From Mesorhizobium loti (lineage in GTDB: Bacteria; Pseudomonadota; Alphaproteobacteria; Rhizobiales; Rhizobiaceae), in assembly GCA_014189435.1 (NCBI GenBank), contig CP050293.1:5833001-5897000 (forward strand): a DNA stretch of 64,000 nucleotides, in the 5' to 3' direction. Of the stretch, positions 17,007-25,095 are shown one piece after another. The position numbers and the translations under genes are program-made. Position 1 is the first letter of the stretch. Each line of letters opens with the position of its first letter. The notes below the pieces were generated by a model that saw only the letters and a list, made by a program, of their open reading frames with translations, did not search any database and had not been told where the DNA came from.

Positions 17007-17037
17007 TACCGATTGGTATCTACTTTACCGATCGGTA
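17007..17037. promoter_or_regulatory. Tandem TetR operators
   Basis: TACCGATTGGTA (17007-17018) and TACCGATCGGTA (17026-17037) are two palindromes 19 bases apart, 31-61 bases upstream of the DUF1348 start. This sequence class is typical of TetR-family operators with tandem binding on adjacent helical faces. Confidence 0.7.
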
Positions 17038-17228
17038 CAATCGTGTATGATTCTATCGTTGTCAAGTGGCATTTCCATCTGGCTGTTTGAGATCGATTTG
17101 GACCGGCGCGTGGTAACCTCGTTGCTGGCGGCTGCCGACCAGGCCGGAGCGTTCTCATTCTGGTGTGATCGCGAGGGAGGCCGTACGCGTCAGCGCATTG
17201 CCTTGAAGAGGGAGTTAATCTCGGCCTA

Positions 17229-17664
17229 GGCCCTGTTGACCAAGTGGATTTCCAAATCAGCGGAAGCGTGATTCAAAGCTGCCTTTTAGGAGGCGGTCTT
17301 GGCTCGTGGCGATCTGACGGATATGGAATGGCGGATCATCGAGGGGCTTTTCCCCACCGAACGTGGGAGGAAGTCTCGGCCCTCGCACGATAATCGGCAA
17401 TATCTGAACGGTATGCTGCATGTTCTTCGGGTCGGCTGCCCTTGGCGCGACATGCATGAGCGCTACGGAAAGTGGAATTCGGTCTATGTGCGCTTTCGCC
17501 GCTGGGCCGAACAGGGCGTTTGGGAAGCCCTTCTTGAGACCCTCATCGAACTGGAACTGACGGATGATTGGCAGCACATGCTCGACAGCACCACGGTTCG
17601 CGGCCACTCGCAGGCTGCGGGCGCTAAAGGGGGACTCACCAAGCACAGGAAACTGGCCGATTGA
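17229..17664 (+). mobile_element. Truncated IS5-family insertion sequence
   Basis: It starts with the terminal repeat GGCCCTGTTGACCAAGT after CTA and contains the first transposase reading frame only. No matching right-end inverted repeat is visible before the iolC promoter region, and the second frame carrying the rest of the catalytic domain is missing. It is therefore a remnant. Confidence 0.75.
17299..17664 (+). pseudogene. IS5-family (IS427-like) transposase, N-terminal fragment
   Basis: 121 codons from a TTG, matching the OrfA part of IS427-group transposases: DLTDMEWRIIEGLFP, NRQYLNGMLHVLRVGCPWRDM, WNSVYVRFRRWAEQGVW and MLDSTTVRGHSQAAGAKGG. The DST of the first catalytic Asp is present. 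The reading frame ends in TGA soon after the GGLTKHR stretch, and no OrfB follows, so it cannot be active by itself. Confidence 0.8.
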
Positions 17665-17774
17665 GGTGGACTTGGACGCGACCATGCACTTCTGATTTTC
17701 GGATGCGGACGCTGCAGGTCGAGGAGCAGCGGAAAAGTCCCCACCAGCCTTCGGTCCGATGACTTTCCGGCGAA

Positions 17775-17819
17775 GGAACGCTCATTCCATATTGACTATG
17801 GATTGGAATTATTATTTCA
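17775..17819. promoter_or_regulatory. IolR operator pair upstream of iolC
   Basis: There is a perfect GGAA-CGCTCA-TTCC at 17775-17788 and a near copy, TGGAATTATTATTTCA, at 17804-17819. The second is almost identical to the site upstream of the importer at 1864-1879. Both fit the palindrome I recall for rhizobial IolR. They lie 67-111 bases before the iolC start. Confidence 0.65.
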
Positions 17820-17885
17820 TATTCCCGGCGCCACGCTGCCGCTCGCGCGTGTACCCCAAGACAACAAGGCCGACGGGAGGTTCCA

Positions 17886-19820
17886 ATGAGCGAAGCCGTG
17901 GACGCGAAACAGGCGCCGCTCGACGTCATCACCATCGGTCGCGCTTCCGTCGACCTTTACGGCCAGCAGATCGGCTCGCGGTTGGAGGATATCACTTCCT
18001 TCGCCAAGTCGGTCGGCGGCTGCCCGGCCAACATCTCGGTCGGCACGGCCAGGCTCGGCCTGCGCTCGGCGCTGCTCACCCGCGTCGGCGATGAGCAGAT
18101 GGGGCGCTTCATCCGCGAGCAGCTGAGGCGTGAAGGCGTCAATGTCGACGGGCTGAAAACCGACAAGGAGCGGCTGACCGCGCTGGTGCTGCTGTCGGTC
18201 GAGGACGAAGGCGTTTCGCCGATGATCTTCTATCGCTCGGACTGCGCCGACATGGCGCTGGCGCCGGAAGACATCGATGAGGCCTTCATTGCCTCGGCCC
18301 GCTCGATCGTCGTCACCGGCACGCATTTTTCTAGGCCCAACAGCGATGCCGCGCAGCGCAAGGCGATCCGCGTCATGAAGGCCAAGGGCGGCAAGGTGGT
18401 GTTCGACATCGACTATCGGCCCAATCTGTGGGGTCTGGCCGGCCATGCCGAAGGGTTCGAGCGCTATGTCAAATCTGACCGGGTCTCGGCCCAGCTGAAG
18501 ACGGTGCTGCCTGATTGCGACCTCATCGTCGGCACCGAGGAAGAGATCATGATCGCGTCGGGCGCCGATGACTGCCTGAGCGCCTTGAAGACGATCCGCT
18601 CACTGTCGTCCGCCACCATTGTGCTCAAGCGCGGCGCCATGGGCTGCATCGTCTATGACGGACCGATCAGCGACGATCTCGAGGACGGTGTCGTCGGCAA
18701 GGGGTTTCCGATCGAGATCTACAATGTGCTCGGCGCCGGCGACGCGTTCATGTCCGGCTTCCTGCGCGGCTGGCTGGGTGGCGAAGACCATGCGACGGCC
18801 GCGACCTGGGCCAATGCCTGCGGCGCCTTCGCCGTGTCGCGGCTGCTCTGCGCGCCGGAATATCCGACCTTCGAGGAGCTGCAGTTCTTCCTCAAGAACG
18901 GCAGCAAGCATCTGGCGCTGCGCAAGGACGAGGCGATCAACCATATCCATTGGGCAACGACCCGCCGCCGCGACATTCCCTCGCTGATGGCGCTCGCCTG
19001 CGACCACCGCGTGCAGCTCGAGGATGTGGCGGCAAAGGCCGGTGCCGATCCGGCCCGCATCCATGATTTCAAGGTGCTGGCGGTCAAGGCGGCTGCGAAG
19101 GTCGCCAACGGCCGCGACGGCTATGGCATGCTGATCGACGAGAAACATGGCCGCGAGGCGATGTTCGAATTCGCTAGGCATTCCTTCGCCTGGCTAGGCC
19201 GGCCGGTCGAATTGCCGGGCTCGCGGCCGCTGCGTTTCGAATTTTCGCAGGACATCGGTTCGCAGCTCACCGAATGGCCGGTCGATCACTGCATCAAGTG
19301 CCTGTGCTTCTACCATCCCGACGATCCGGCGGCGCTCAAGGAAGAACAGCAGCAGAAGCTGCGCGCGCTGTTCGAGGCCGCGCGGAAAGTGGGCAGGGAA
19401 CTTCTCGTCGAGATCATTGCCGGCAAGCATGGCAAGCTCGACGAAACGACGATCCCGCGCGCGCTGGAGGAACTCTATGCGCTCGGCATCAAGCCGGACT
19501 GGTGGAAGCTCGAGCCGCAGGCGTCGGCTGGCGCCTGGGCCAAGATCGAAGCCGTCATCCTGAAGCACGATCCGTGGTGCCGCGGCGTCGTGCTGCTTGG
19601 CCTGGAGGCGCCGCAGGACGAGCTGGAAGCGGCTTTCGCCGCCACCGCCAAGGCGCCTATCGTCAAGGGCTTTGCCGTCGGCCGCACCATCTTCGTCCAT
19701 GCGGCCGAACAATGGCTGGCCGGCAAGATGTCTGATGACGAGGCGATCGCCGACATGGCGCAGCGCTTCGAACAGCTGACCGAAGCGTGGCTTGCCGCGC
19801 GCGGCCGCAAGGCGGCATAA
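17886..19820 (+). CDS. iolC: 5-dehydro-2-deoxygluconokinase with C-terminal DUF2090 domain
   Basis: A 644-residue two-domain protein. Residues about 14-335 are a PfkB sugar kinase (GRASVDLYGQQIG; catalytic motif GAGD at 283-286). Residues about 345-640 are DUF2090, an aldolase-like barrel (WATTRRRDIPSLMALACDHRVQLED). The kinase phosphorylates 5-dehydro-2-deoxy-D-gluconate in the inositol pathway. The fused domain is usual in rhizobial IolC and may act as the downstream aldolase. It starts the iolC-D-E-B run behind two IolR-like sites. Confidence 0.93.
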   Translation: MSEAVDAKQAPLDVITIGRASVDLYGQQIGSRLEDITSFAKSVGGCPANISVGTARLGLRSALLTRVGDEQMGRFIREQLRREGVNVDGLKTDKERLTALVLLSVEDEGVSPMIFYRSDCADMALAPEDIDEAFIASARSIVVTGTHFSRPNSDAAQRKAIRVMKAKGGKVVFDIDYRPNLWGLAGHAEGFERYVKSDRVSAQLKTVLPDCDLIVGTEEEIMIASGADDCLSALKTIRSLSSATIVLKRGAMGCIVYDGPISDDLEDGVVGKGFPIEIYNVLGAGDAFMSGFLRGWLGGEDHATAATWANACGAFAVSRLLCAPEYPTFEELQFFLKNGSKHLALRKDEAINHIHWATTRRRDIPSLMALACDHRVQLEDVAAKAGADPARIHDFKVLAVKAAAKVANGRDGYGMLIDEKHGREAMFEFARHSFAWLGRPVELPGSRPLRFEFSQDIGSQLTEWPVDHCIKCLCFYHPDDPAALKEEQQQKLRALFEAARKVGRELLVEIIAGKHGKLDETTIPRALEELYALGIKPDWWKLEPQASAGAWAKIEAVILKHDPWCRGVVLLGLEAPQDELEAAFAATAKAPIVKGFAVGRTIFVHAAEQWLAGKMSDDEAIADMAQRFEQLTEAWLAARGRKAA

Positions 19821-19853
19821 GAAGCCGGCACAAGGACTGCGGAGGAAAACACC

Positions 19854-21704
19854 ATGAGCAAGACAATCCGCCTGACGATGGCGCAGGCGCTGACCCGCTT
19901 CCTGTCGCGCCAGATGACCGAGATCGACGGCAGCAAAGTCCCGATCTTCGGCGGCGTCTGGGCGATCTTCGGTCACGGCAATGTCGCGGGCATCGGCGAG
20001 GCGCTCTACCAGGTGCGTGACGAATTGCCGACCTTCCGCGCCCACAATGAACAGGCGATGGCGCATGCGGCGATTGCCTACGCCAAGGCCAATTTCCGCC
20101 GCCGTTTCATGGCCGCGACCTCTTCGATCGGCCCCGGCGCGCTCAACATGGTGACGGCGGCGGCGCTCGCCCATGTAAACAGGTTGCCCGTCCTGTTTCT
20201 GCCCGGCGATGTCTTCGCCAACCGCATCCCCGATCCGGTGCTGCAGCAGGCCGAGGATTTCTCCGACGGCACGGCGACGGTCAATGACTGCTTCCGTCCG
20301 GTGTCGCGCTATTTCGACCGCATCACCCGGCCGGAGCAGATTATTCCCGCGCTCAGCCGCGCCATGGCTGTGCTGACCGATCCGGCCGAATGCGGGCCAG
20401 TGACGCTGTCGCTTTGCCAGGATGTCCAGGCCGAGGCCTACGACTACCCCGAGAGTTTTTTCGCGGAGCGCGTCTGGCATCAGCGCCGGCCGCGTCCGGA
20501 TCGCCAGGAATTGGCGGCCGCGGTCACTGCGCTCAAGGGCGCGAAAAAACCGCTGGTGATCGCCGGCGGCGGCGTCCTTTATTCGCAGGCCTCCGACGAA
20601 CTGGCGAAGTTCGCCGAGGGCGCCGGCATTCCGGTCTGCGAGACGCAAGGCGGCAAATCCTCGCTGCCGGACGATCATCCGCTCAACATGGCGGCGGTGG
20701 GCGTCACCGGCACTTCGGCCGCCAACCGGCTGGCGGAAGAAGCCGATGTCGTGCTGGCCATCGGCACGCGCCTGCAGGATTTCACCACCGGCTCATGGGC
20801 GCTGTTCAAGAATTCCGGCAAGACCATCATCGGGCTCAACGTGCAGCCCTTCGACGCCGGCAAGCACCGCGCGCTGCCGCTGGTCACTGACGCGGCCGAA
20901 GGGCTGGCAGAACTGGGTGCGGCGTTGAAGGGCTGGAAGGCACCTTCCGCCTGGACCGACAATGCAGCCACCGGCAAAAAGGCCTGGCAGGCAGAGGCAG
21001 CGAAAGTGACGGCGTCGACCAATGCCACCTACCCCTCCGATGCTCAAGTGATCGGCGCCGTGCAACGCGCCATGGGCGCTGGAGTAACGCTGCTGAATGC
21101 CTCCGGCGGCCTGCCGGGCGAATTGCACAAGCTTTGGCAGGCGGGTGCGCCCGGATCGTACCATGGCGAATATGGCTTCTCGACCATGGGCTACGAGATT
21201 GCCGGCGGGCTCGGCGCCAAGATGGCGAAGCCCGGCGAGGAGATCGTCGTCATGATCGGCGACGGCTCCTATCTGATGATGAATTCAGAGATCGCCACCT
21301 CGGTGATGCTCGGCCTCAAGCTCACCATCGTGCTGCTCGACAACCGTGGCTATGGCTGCATCAACCGGCTGCAGATGGCGACCGGCGGCGCCAACTTCAA
21401 CAATCTCCTGAAGGACTCGCGCCACGAGGTGCTGCCCGACATCGACTTTGCCGCGCATGCGGCGAGCATGGGCGCGATTGCCGAGAAAGTGCCGTCGATC
21501 GCCGGGCTGGAAAACGCGCTGGCACAGGCCAAGAAGAATACCCGCACCACGGTGCTGGTCATCGACACCGACCCGCTGATTTCCACCGATGCCGGCGGCC
21601 ACTGGTGGGATGTGGCGGTGCCGGAAGTGTCGGCACGGCCGCAGGTCAACGCGGCGCGCAAGGCGTATGACGAAAAGCGGCAGATGCAGACCGTCGGCGA
21701 TTGA
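19854..21704 (+). CDS. iolD: 3D-(3,5/4)-trihydroxycyclohexane-1,2-dione acylhydrolase
   Basis: A 616-residue thiamine-diphosphate enzyme that hydrolytically opens the cyclohexane-dione ring of the inositol pathway. It has the full three-domain ThDP layout: N-terminal PYR part (FGGVWAIFGHGNVAGIGEAL, HNEQAMAHAAIAYAK), middle NAD-like domain, and C-terminal PP domain with GDGS at 469-472 and the downstream DNRGYG. It lies 33 bases after iolC, with GGAGG before the ATG. Confidence 0.95.
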   Translation: MSKTIRLTMAQALTRFLSRQMTEIDGSKVPIFGGVWAIFGHGNVAGIGEALYQVRDELPTFRAHNEQAMAHAAIAYAKANFRRRFMAATSSIGPGALNMVTAAALAHVNRLPVLFLPGDVFANRIPDPVLQQAEDFSDGTATVNDCFRPVSRYFDRITRPEQIIPALSRAMAVLTDPAECGPVTLSLCQDVQAEAYDYPESFFAERVWHQRRPRPDRQELAAAVTALKGAKKPLVIAGGGVLYSQASDELAKFAEGAGIPVCETQGGKSSLPDDHPLNMAAVGVTGTSAANRLAEEADVVLAIGTRLQDFTTGSWALFKNSGKTIIGLNVQPFDAGKHRALPLVTDAAEGLAELGAALKGWKAPSAWTDNAATGKKAWQAEAAKVTASTNATYPSDAQVIGAVQRAMGAGVTLLNASGGLPGELHKLWQAGAPGSYHGEYGFSTMGYEIAGGLGAKMAKPGEEIVVMIGDGSYLMMNSEIATSVMLGLKLTIVLLDNRGYGCINRLQMATGGANFNNLLKDSRHEVLPDIDFAAHAASMGAIAEKVPSIAGLENALAQAKKNTRTTVLVIDTDPLISTDAGGHWWDVAVPEVSARPQVNAARKAYDEKRQMQTVGD

Positions 21705-21717
21705 TATAGGCGCCGTC

Positions 21718-21825
21718 GCCCCTACCTCCCCCTTGTGGGGAGGTCGGACCGAAGGTCCGGGTGGGGGTCTGGCGCCGCCCCCCACCCCGCTGCTTCGCAG
21801 CGACCCTCCCCACAGGGGGAGGGTA
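21718..21825. repeat. Palindromic repeat family 3 between iolD and iolE
   Basis: Arms of type CCCTACCTCCCCCTTGTGGG and CCTCCCCACAGGGGGAGGG enclose GC-rich inner stems, for example CGGACCGAAGGTCCG. It lies inside the iol operon and could form a stable RNA structure without a T-run. Confidence 0.7.
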
Positions 21826-21847
21826 AACAAGAAACCGGAGCGACGAC

Positions 21848-22765
21848 TTGAAAGCCAAACTGGGTATGTCCCCCATAGCGTGGTGGAACGACGATCTTGC
21901 GGAACTCAGCGATGACGTGTCGCTGGAAGAGTGTTTGCGCCAGTCGCGCTCGGCCGGTTTCACCGGCATGGAGATGGGCCGGCGTTTTCCCAATGATCCC
22001 GATGTCATGCTGCCGATCCTGAAGGCAGCCGACGTGACGCTGTGCGGCGGCTGGTTCTCCGGCACACTGGTCGATGGGGAGATGGCCGACAACAAGGATC
22101 GCATCCAGCCGATGATCGACCTGTTCAAGGCCGTGAACGCGCCTTGCATCGTCTATGGCGAGGTCGGCCGCTCGATCCAGGGCGACCGTTCGAAGCCGCT
22201 GGCCACCAAGCCGAAGCTGTCGGACGACGAGATGAAGGCCTATGCGAAGCGCCTGACCGAGTTTGGCGAATGGTGCGCCGAGCAAGGCATGCCGCTTTCC
22301 TATCACCATCACATGGCGGCGGTGGTCGAAACCGAGCCGGAACTCGATGCCTTCATGCGCTATTCCGGGGCCGGCATTCCGCTGCTGCTCGATGCCGGCC
22401 ATCTGGCATTCGCCGGCGGCGACGTTCTGCGCGCCATCGACAACCATCACACCCGCATCAGCCATGTGCATGTGAAGGACGTGCGCATGGGCGTGATCGA
22501 GAAGCTCGACCGCACGAAACAGTCCTTCCTCGACGCCGTGGCGCTGGGCGCTTTCACGGTGCCGGGCGATGGTTCGCTTGATTTCGGCGCCATCGTGCAG
22601 CGGTTCGCGGACCATGGCTATGAGGGCTGGTTCGTGGTCGAAGCCGAGCAGGATCCGAAGAAGAACCCGCCGCTCAGGATGGCTCAGGTTGGCTACAAGG
22701 AATTGATGCGCGTCATGACGGCGGCTGGATACACGGTCGAGACGCAAGGCTTCCCCAATGCCTAG
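21848..22765 (+). CDS. iolE: Inosose (2-keto-myo-inositol) dehydratase
   Basis: A 305-residue xylose-isomerase-like TIM-barrel enzyme that dehydrates 2-keto-myo-inositol. Family stretches are MSPIAWWNDDLAELSDDVSLEECL, CGGWFSGTLVDG, YHHHMAAVVE and LLDAGHLAFAGGD, the last two holding metal-binding Glu/Asp/His. It starts at TTG 21848 with GGAG seven bases upstream. A repeat separates it from iolD. Confidence 0.93.
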   Translation: MKAKLGMSPIAWWNDDLAELSDDVSLEECLRQSRSAGFTGMEMGRRFPNDPDVMLPILKAADVTLCGGWFSGTLVDGEMADNKDRIQPMIDLFKAVNAPCIVYGEVGRSIQGDRSKPLATKPKLSDDEMKAYAKRLTEFGEWCAEQGMPLSYHHHMAAVVETEPELDAFMRYSGAGIPLLLDAGHLAFAGGDVLRAIDNHHTRISHVHVKDVRMGVIEKLDRTKQSFLDAVALGAFTVPGDGSLDFGAIVQRFADHGYEGWFVVEAEQDPKKNPPLRMAQVGYKELMRVMTAAGYTVETQGFPNA

Positions 22766-22820
22766 GGCTATGCCTGATGCGATGGGTTCCAGGCGAAGCC
22801 GATTGCTGTAGATTGGCCCG

Positions 22821-23039
22821 ATGAAAGATTCCGAGCACCCCTTCTTCCGGCCTTTGTGGCGGCGTGTCGCCGTCGTCGCGGTCTGCGTCATCTGGTCGAT
22901 CATCGAGTTCGCCACCGGCACGCCGTTCTGGGGCATGATCGCGCTGGGCTTCGCCGGCTACGCCGTCTGGCAGTTTTTTTATCTGTACAAGCCGATCGAC
23001 GAGAGCAAGGCGGCGGCCGAGCCCGAACCGAAGGAGTAA
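22821..23039 (+). CDS. Small membrane protein, DUF3329-like
   Basis: A 72-residue protein with two hydrophobic segments (about 17-33 and 38-55) and a charged tail ending in EPEPKE. The pattern MKDSEHPFFRPLWRRVAVV resembles small DUF3329-type proteins of Rhizobiales. It is embedded between iolE and iolB but has no known part in inositol catabolism. Confidence 0.6.
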   Translation: MKDSEHPFFRPLWRRVAVVAVCVIWSIIEFATGTPFWGMIALGFAGYAVWQFFYLYKPIDESKAAAEPEPKE

Positions 23040-23079
23040 CTGATCGCATGCGTTGGCGATTAGCTTGCAGTGTTTCTCA

Positions 23080-23268
23080 CTTCGTCATCCTAGGGCGGAG
23101 CAAGGAGCGCAGCGACGCGGCGCAGACCCTAGGATCCATGCCATGACTTTGAAGGTGGTATGACGGTGCGGAATTCCGTTCCGCTGCGCTCTTGGACTGA
23201 GGTTATGGCATGGATCCTAGGGTCTTCGCGACGGAGCTTCGCTCCTGCTACGCCCTAGGATGACGAAG
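23080..23268. repeat. Palindromic repeat family 1, full-length copy
   Basis: Same termini as the copy at 1506 (CTTCGTCATCC ... GGATGACGAAG), with inner GGATCCATGCC and GGCATGGATCC. It fills most of the 335-base gap before iolB. Confidence 0.8.
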
Positions 23269-23325
23269 TTGGAAGGCACCGGCCAAACTCGAAGAGTTGC
23301 GATGGTCCTTTCAAACAAACGGCTT

Positions 23326-23346
23326 GGCTTCACAGGCCTGTAAGCC
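23326..23346. promoter_or_regulatory. Imperfect palindrome upstream of iolB
   Basis: GGCTT-C-ACAGGCCTGT-A-AGCC is a 21-base near-palindrome with one mismatched pair, 30 bases before the iolB ATG. It could be an operator or a hairpin. It does not resemble the IolR-type sites. Confidence 0.35.
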
Positions 23347-23375
23347 CGTCAAGCCAATGGAATAGGAGAGACACA

Positions 23376-24188
23376 ATGTCGAAGCTGCTGGTGAAGGCCA
23401 ACAAGGGCCATGGCCGCGTCGCTCATGTGACGCCGAAAAATGCCGGCTGGACCTATGTCGGTTTCGACCTGCATCGGCTGAAGCCGGGCGAAAGCACCTC
23501 GGGCAAGACGGACGACCGCGAAGTCTGCCTGGTGTTCGTCACCGGCAAGGGCAAGGCGTCAGCCGGCGGCAAGGACCTCGGCCTGCTCGGCGAGCGCATG
23601 TCGCCCTTCGAGGGCAAGCCCTGGTCGGTCTACATCCCAGAGGGATCGGACTGGTCGGTGACCGCGGATACCGAGCTGGAACTCGCGGTCTGCTCGGCGC
23701 CGGGCCTTGGCGGCGGCTTGCCGGTTCGCGTCATCGGACCGGACGATCTCGGCCAGGAAGTGCGCGGCAAGGGCACCAACACGCGCTATGTCACCAACAT
23801 ATTGCCGGAGGGCAAACCGGCCGACTCGCTGCTTGTGGTCGAGGTCATCACGCCCGGCGGCCACACGTCGAGCTATCCGCCGCACAAGCACGACCAGGAC
23901 AATCTGCCGGCTGAATCGTATCTTGAGGAAACCTACTACCACCGCCTCAACCCACCGCAGGGCTTTGCCTTCCAGCGCGTCTACACCGATGCCGACAAGA
24001 GCGGCCATCGCGCGCTGGATGAGGCGATGGCGATCGAGGACGGCGATGTCGTGCTGGTGCCCAGGGGCTATCACCCCTGCGCCGCCTGCCACGGCTACGA
24101 CCTCTACTATCTCAACGTGATGGCCGGACCGAAGCGGACGTGGAAATTCCACAATGCACCCGAGCACGAGTGGCTGATGAAGGCCTGA
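23376..24188 (+). CDS. iolB: 5-deoxy-glucuronate isomerase
   Basis: A 270-residue cupin-type isomerase converting 5-deoxy-D-glucuronate to 5-dehydro-2-deoxy-D-gluconate. Typical features are GWTYVGFDLHRLKPGES, the cupin metal site TSSYPPHKHDQDNLPAESYLEETYYHR, and YHPCAACHGYDLYYLNVMAGP. GGAGAG precedes the ATG. It completes the iol set on this strand, although a repeat and a small gene separate it from iolE. An own promoter is possible. Confidence 0.94.
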   Translation: MSKLLVKANKGHGRVAHVTPKNAGWTYVGFDLHRLKPGESTSGKTDDREVCLVFVTGKGKASAGGKDLGLLGERMSPFEGKPWSVYIPEGSDWSVTADTELELAVCSAPGLGGGLPVRVIGPDDLGQEVRGKGTNTRYVTNILPEGKPADSLLVVEVITPGGHTSSYPPHKHDQDNLPAESYLEETYYHRLNPPQGFAFQRVYTDADKSGHRALDEAMAIEDGDVVLVPRGYHPCAACHGYDLYYLNVMAGPKRTWKFHNAPEHEWLMKA

Positions 24189-24340
24189 CCCATCAGCCGC
24201 TCCGGCAAAAGCTATTGGTCCAACATGGAAAAATCGTCGGCTAAAGACCTTCTGGGTCGATTTGCCTTCGAAAACCCTTCAAAGCTTCGTCAATCCGTCA
24301 TGGAAATCACCTATGGCAGCGGGACTGACGAGGACTACCT

Positions 24341-25048
24341 ATGCGCTACGCCATCTATTTCACCCCCCGGCAGGACGAACCGCTGGCGCGGATCGCCGCC
24401 AACTGGCTCGGCCGCGACCCGTTCGGCGCCGCGACAAGGCCGGTCGAGGCGGTGGCCGACCTGTCGGTGGCGGAGGTCGCCTTCCACACCGCTTCGGCGC
24501 GGCGCTACGGCTTTCATGCGACGCTGAAAGCCCCTTTCCGCCTGGCTGCCAACGAAACCGAAGCCTCGTTGCGCGCCGCACTCGACCATTTTGCCGAGGC
24601 GACGCCGGTGGTGACCATCCCGCGCCTCGTCGTCAGCCAGATCGACGGCTTCTTCGCACTGGTGCCGGAAGGACCGCTGCCAGCGCTCAATCGCTTCGCC
24701 GATGACGTGGTGCTCGGCTTCGACCGGTTCCGCGCGCCGTTGACCGAGGCGGAAATCGAGCGGCGCAGCCCGGATTCGCTGAAGCCGGCCGAGTTCCGCA
24801 ACCTCTGCCAATGGGGCTACCCCTATGTCTTCGAAACCTTTCGCTTCCACATGACGCTGTCCGGCCGGGCGGGGTCACACGAAAGCCCTCGTTTGCGCGC
24901 AGCAATCGAAAGTCTGTTCGCGGACATTCTGCGACAGAAGGTGCTGGTGGATGCGCTGACGTTGTTTGTCGAAACCGAACCGGGCGCACCTTTCATGGTG
25001 CTCTCGCATCACGCGCTCGGGCGCCGTTCCGCCAGAAAAACCGCCTGA
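24341..25048 (+). CDS. DUF1045 phosphonate-associated 2H phosphoesterase-like protein
   Basis: A 235-residue protein of the family found beside phn genes. It starts MRYAIYFTPRQDEPLARIA and carries two H-x-T motifs, H59-A-T61 (GFHATLKAPF) and H170-M-T172 (FHMTLSG), the hallmark of 2H phosphoesterases. It precedes phnM by 47 bases. The biochemical reaction is not established, but a role on cyclic phosphate intermediates of phosphonate breakdown is plausible. Confidence 0.85.
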   Translation: MRYAIYFTPRQDEPLARIAANWLGRDPFGAATRPVEAVADLSVAEVAFHTASARRYGFHATLKAPFRLAANETEASLRAALDHFAEATPVVTIPRLVVSQIDGFFALVPEGPLPALNRFADDVVLGFDRFRAPLTEAEIERRSPDSLKPAEFRNLCQWGYPYVFETFRFHMTLSGRAGSHESPRLRAAIESLFADILRQKVLVDALTLFVETEPGAPFMVLSHHALGRRSARKTA

Positions 25049-25095
25049 CACCCTGCCGGAACAACCCCAGCCGGAATAAGCAAGGACTGCCTGAA

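Noticed and set aside
17629..17664. Programmed frameshift producing a full IS5 transposase
   Set aside because: IS427-type elements use such a shift, but no second frame with the remaining catalytic residues follows, so there is nothing to shift into.
19194..20678. Long minus-strand ORF opposite iolC/iolD
   Set aside because: It is Arg/Leu/Asp-rich with no recognisable domain, and it runs antisense across two well-supported genes.
21718..21825. Transcription terminator between iolD and iolE
   Set aside because: The stems are strong, but there is no T-run. The sequence belongs to a GC-rich repeat type and iolE needs the upstream promoter.
24270..24340. PhoB box in front of the DUF1045-phnM-phnN operon (CGTCAAT..GTCAT)
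   Set aside because: The two GTCA half-sites are nine bases apart instead of the expected eleven, and the flanks do not match.
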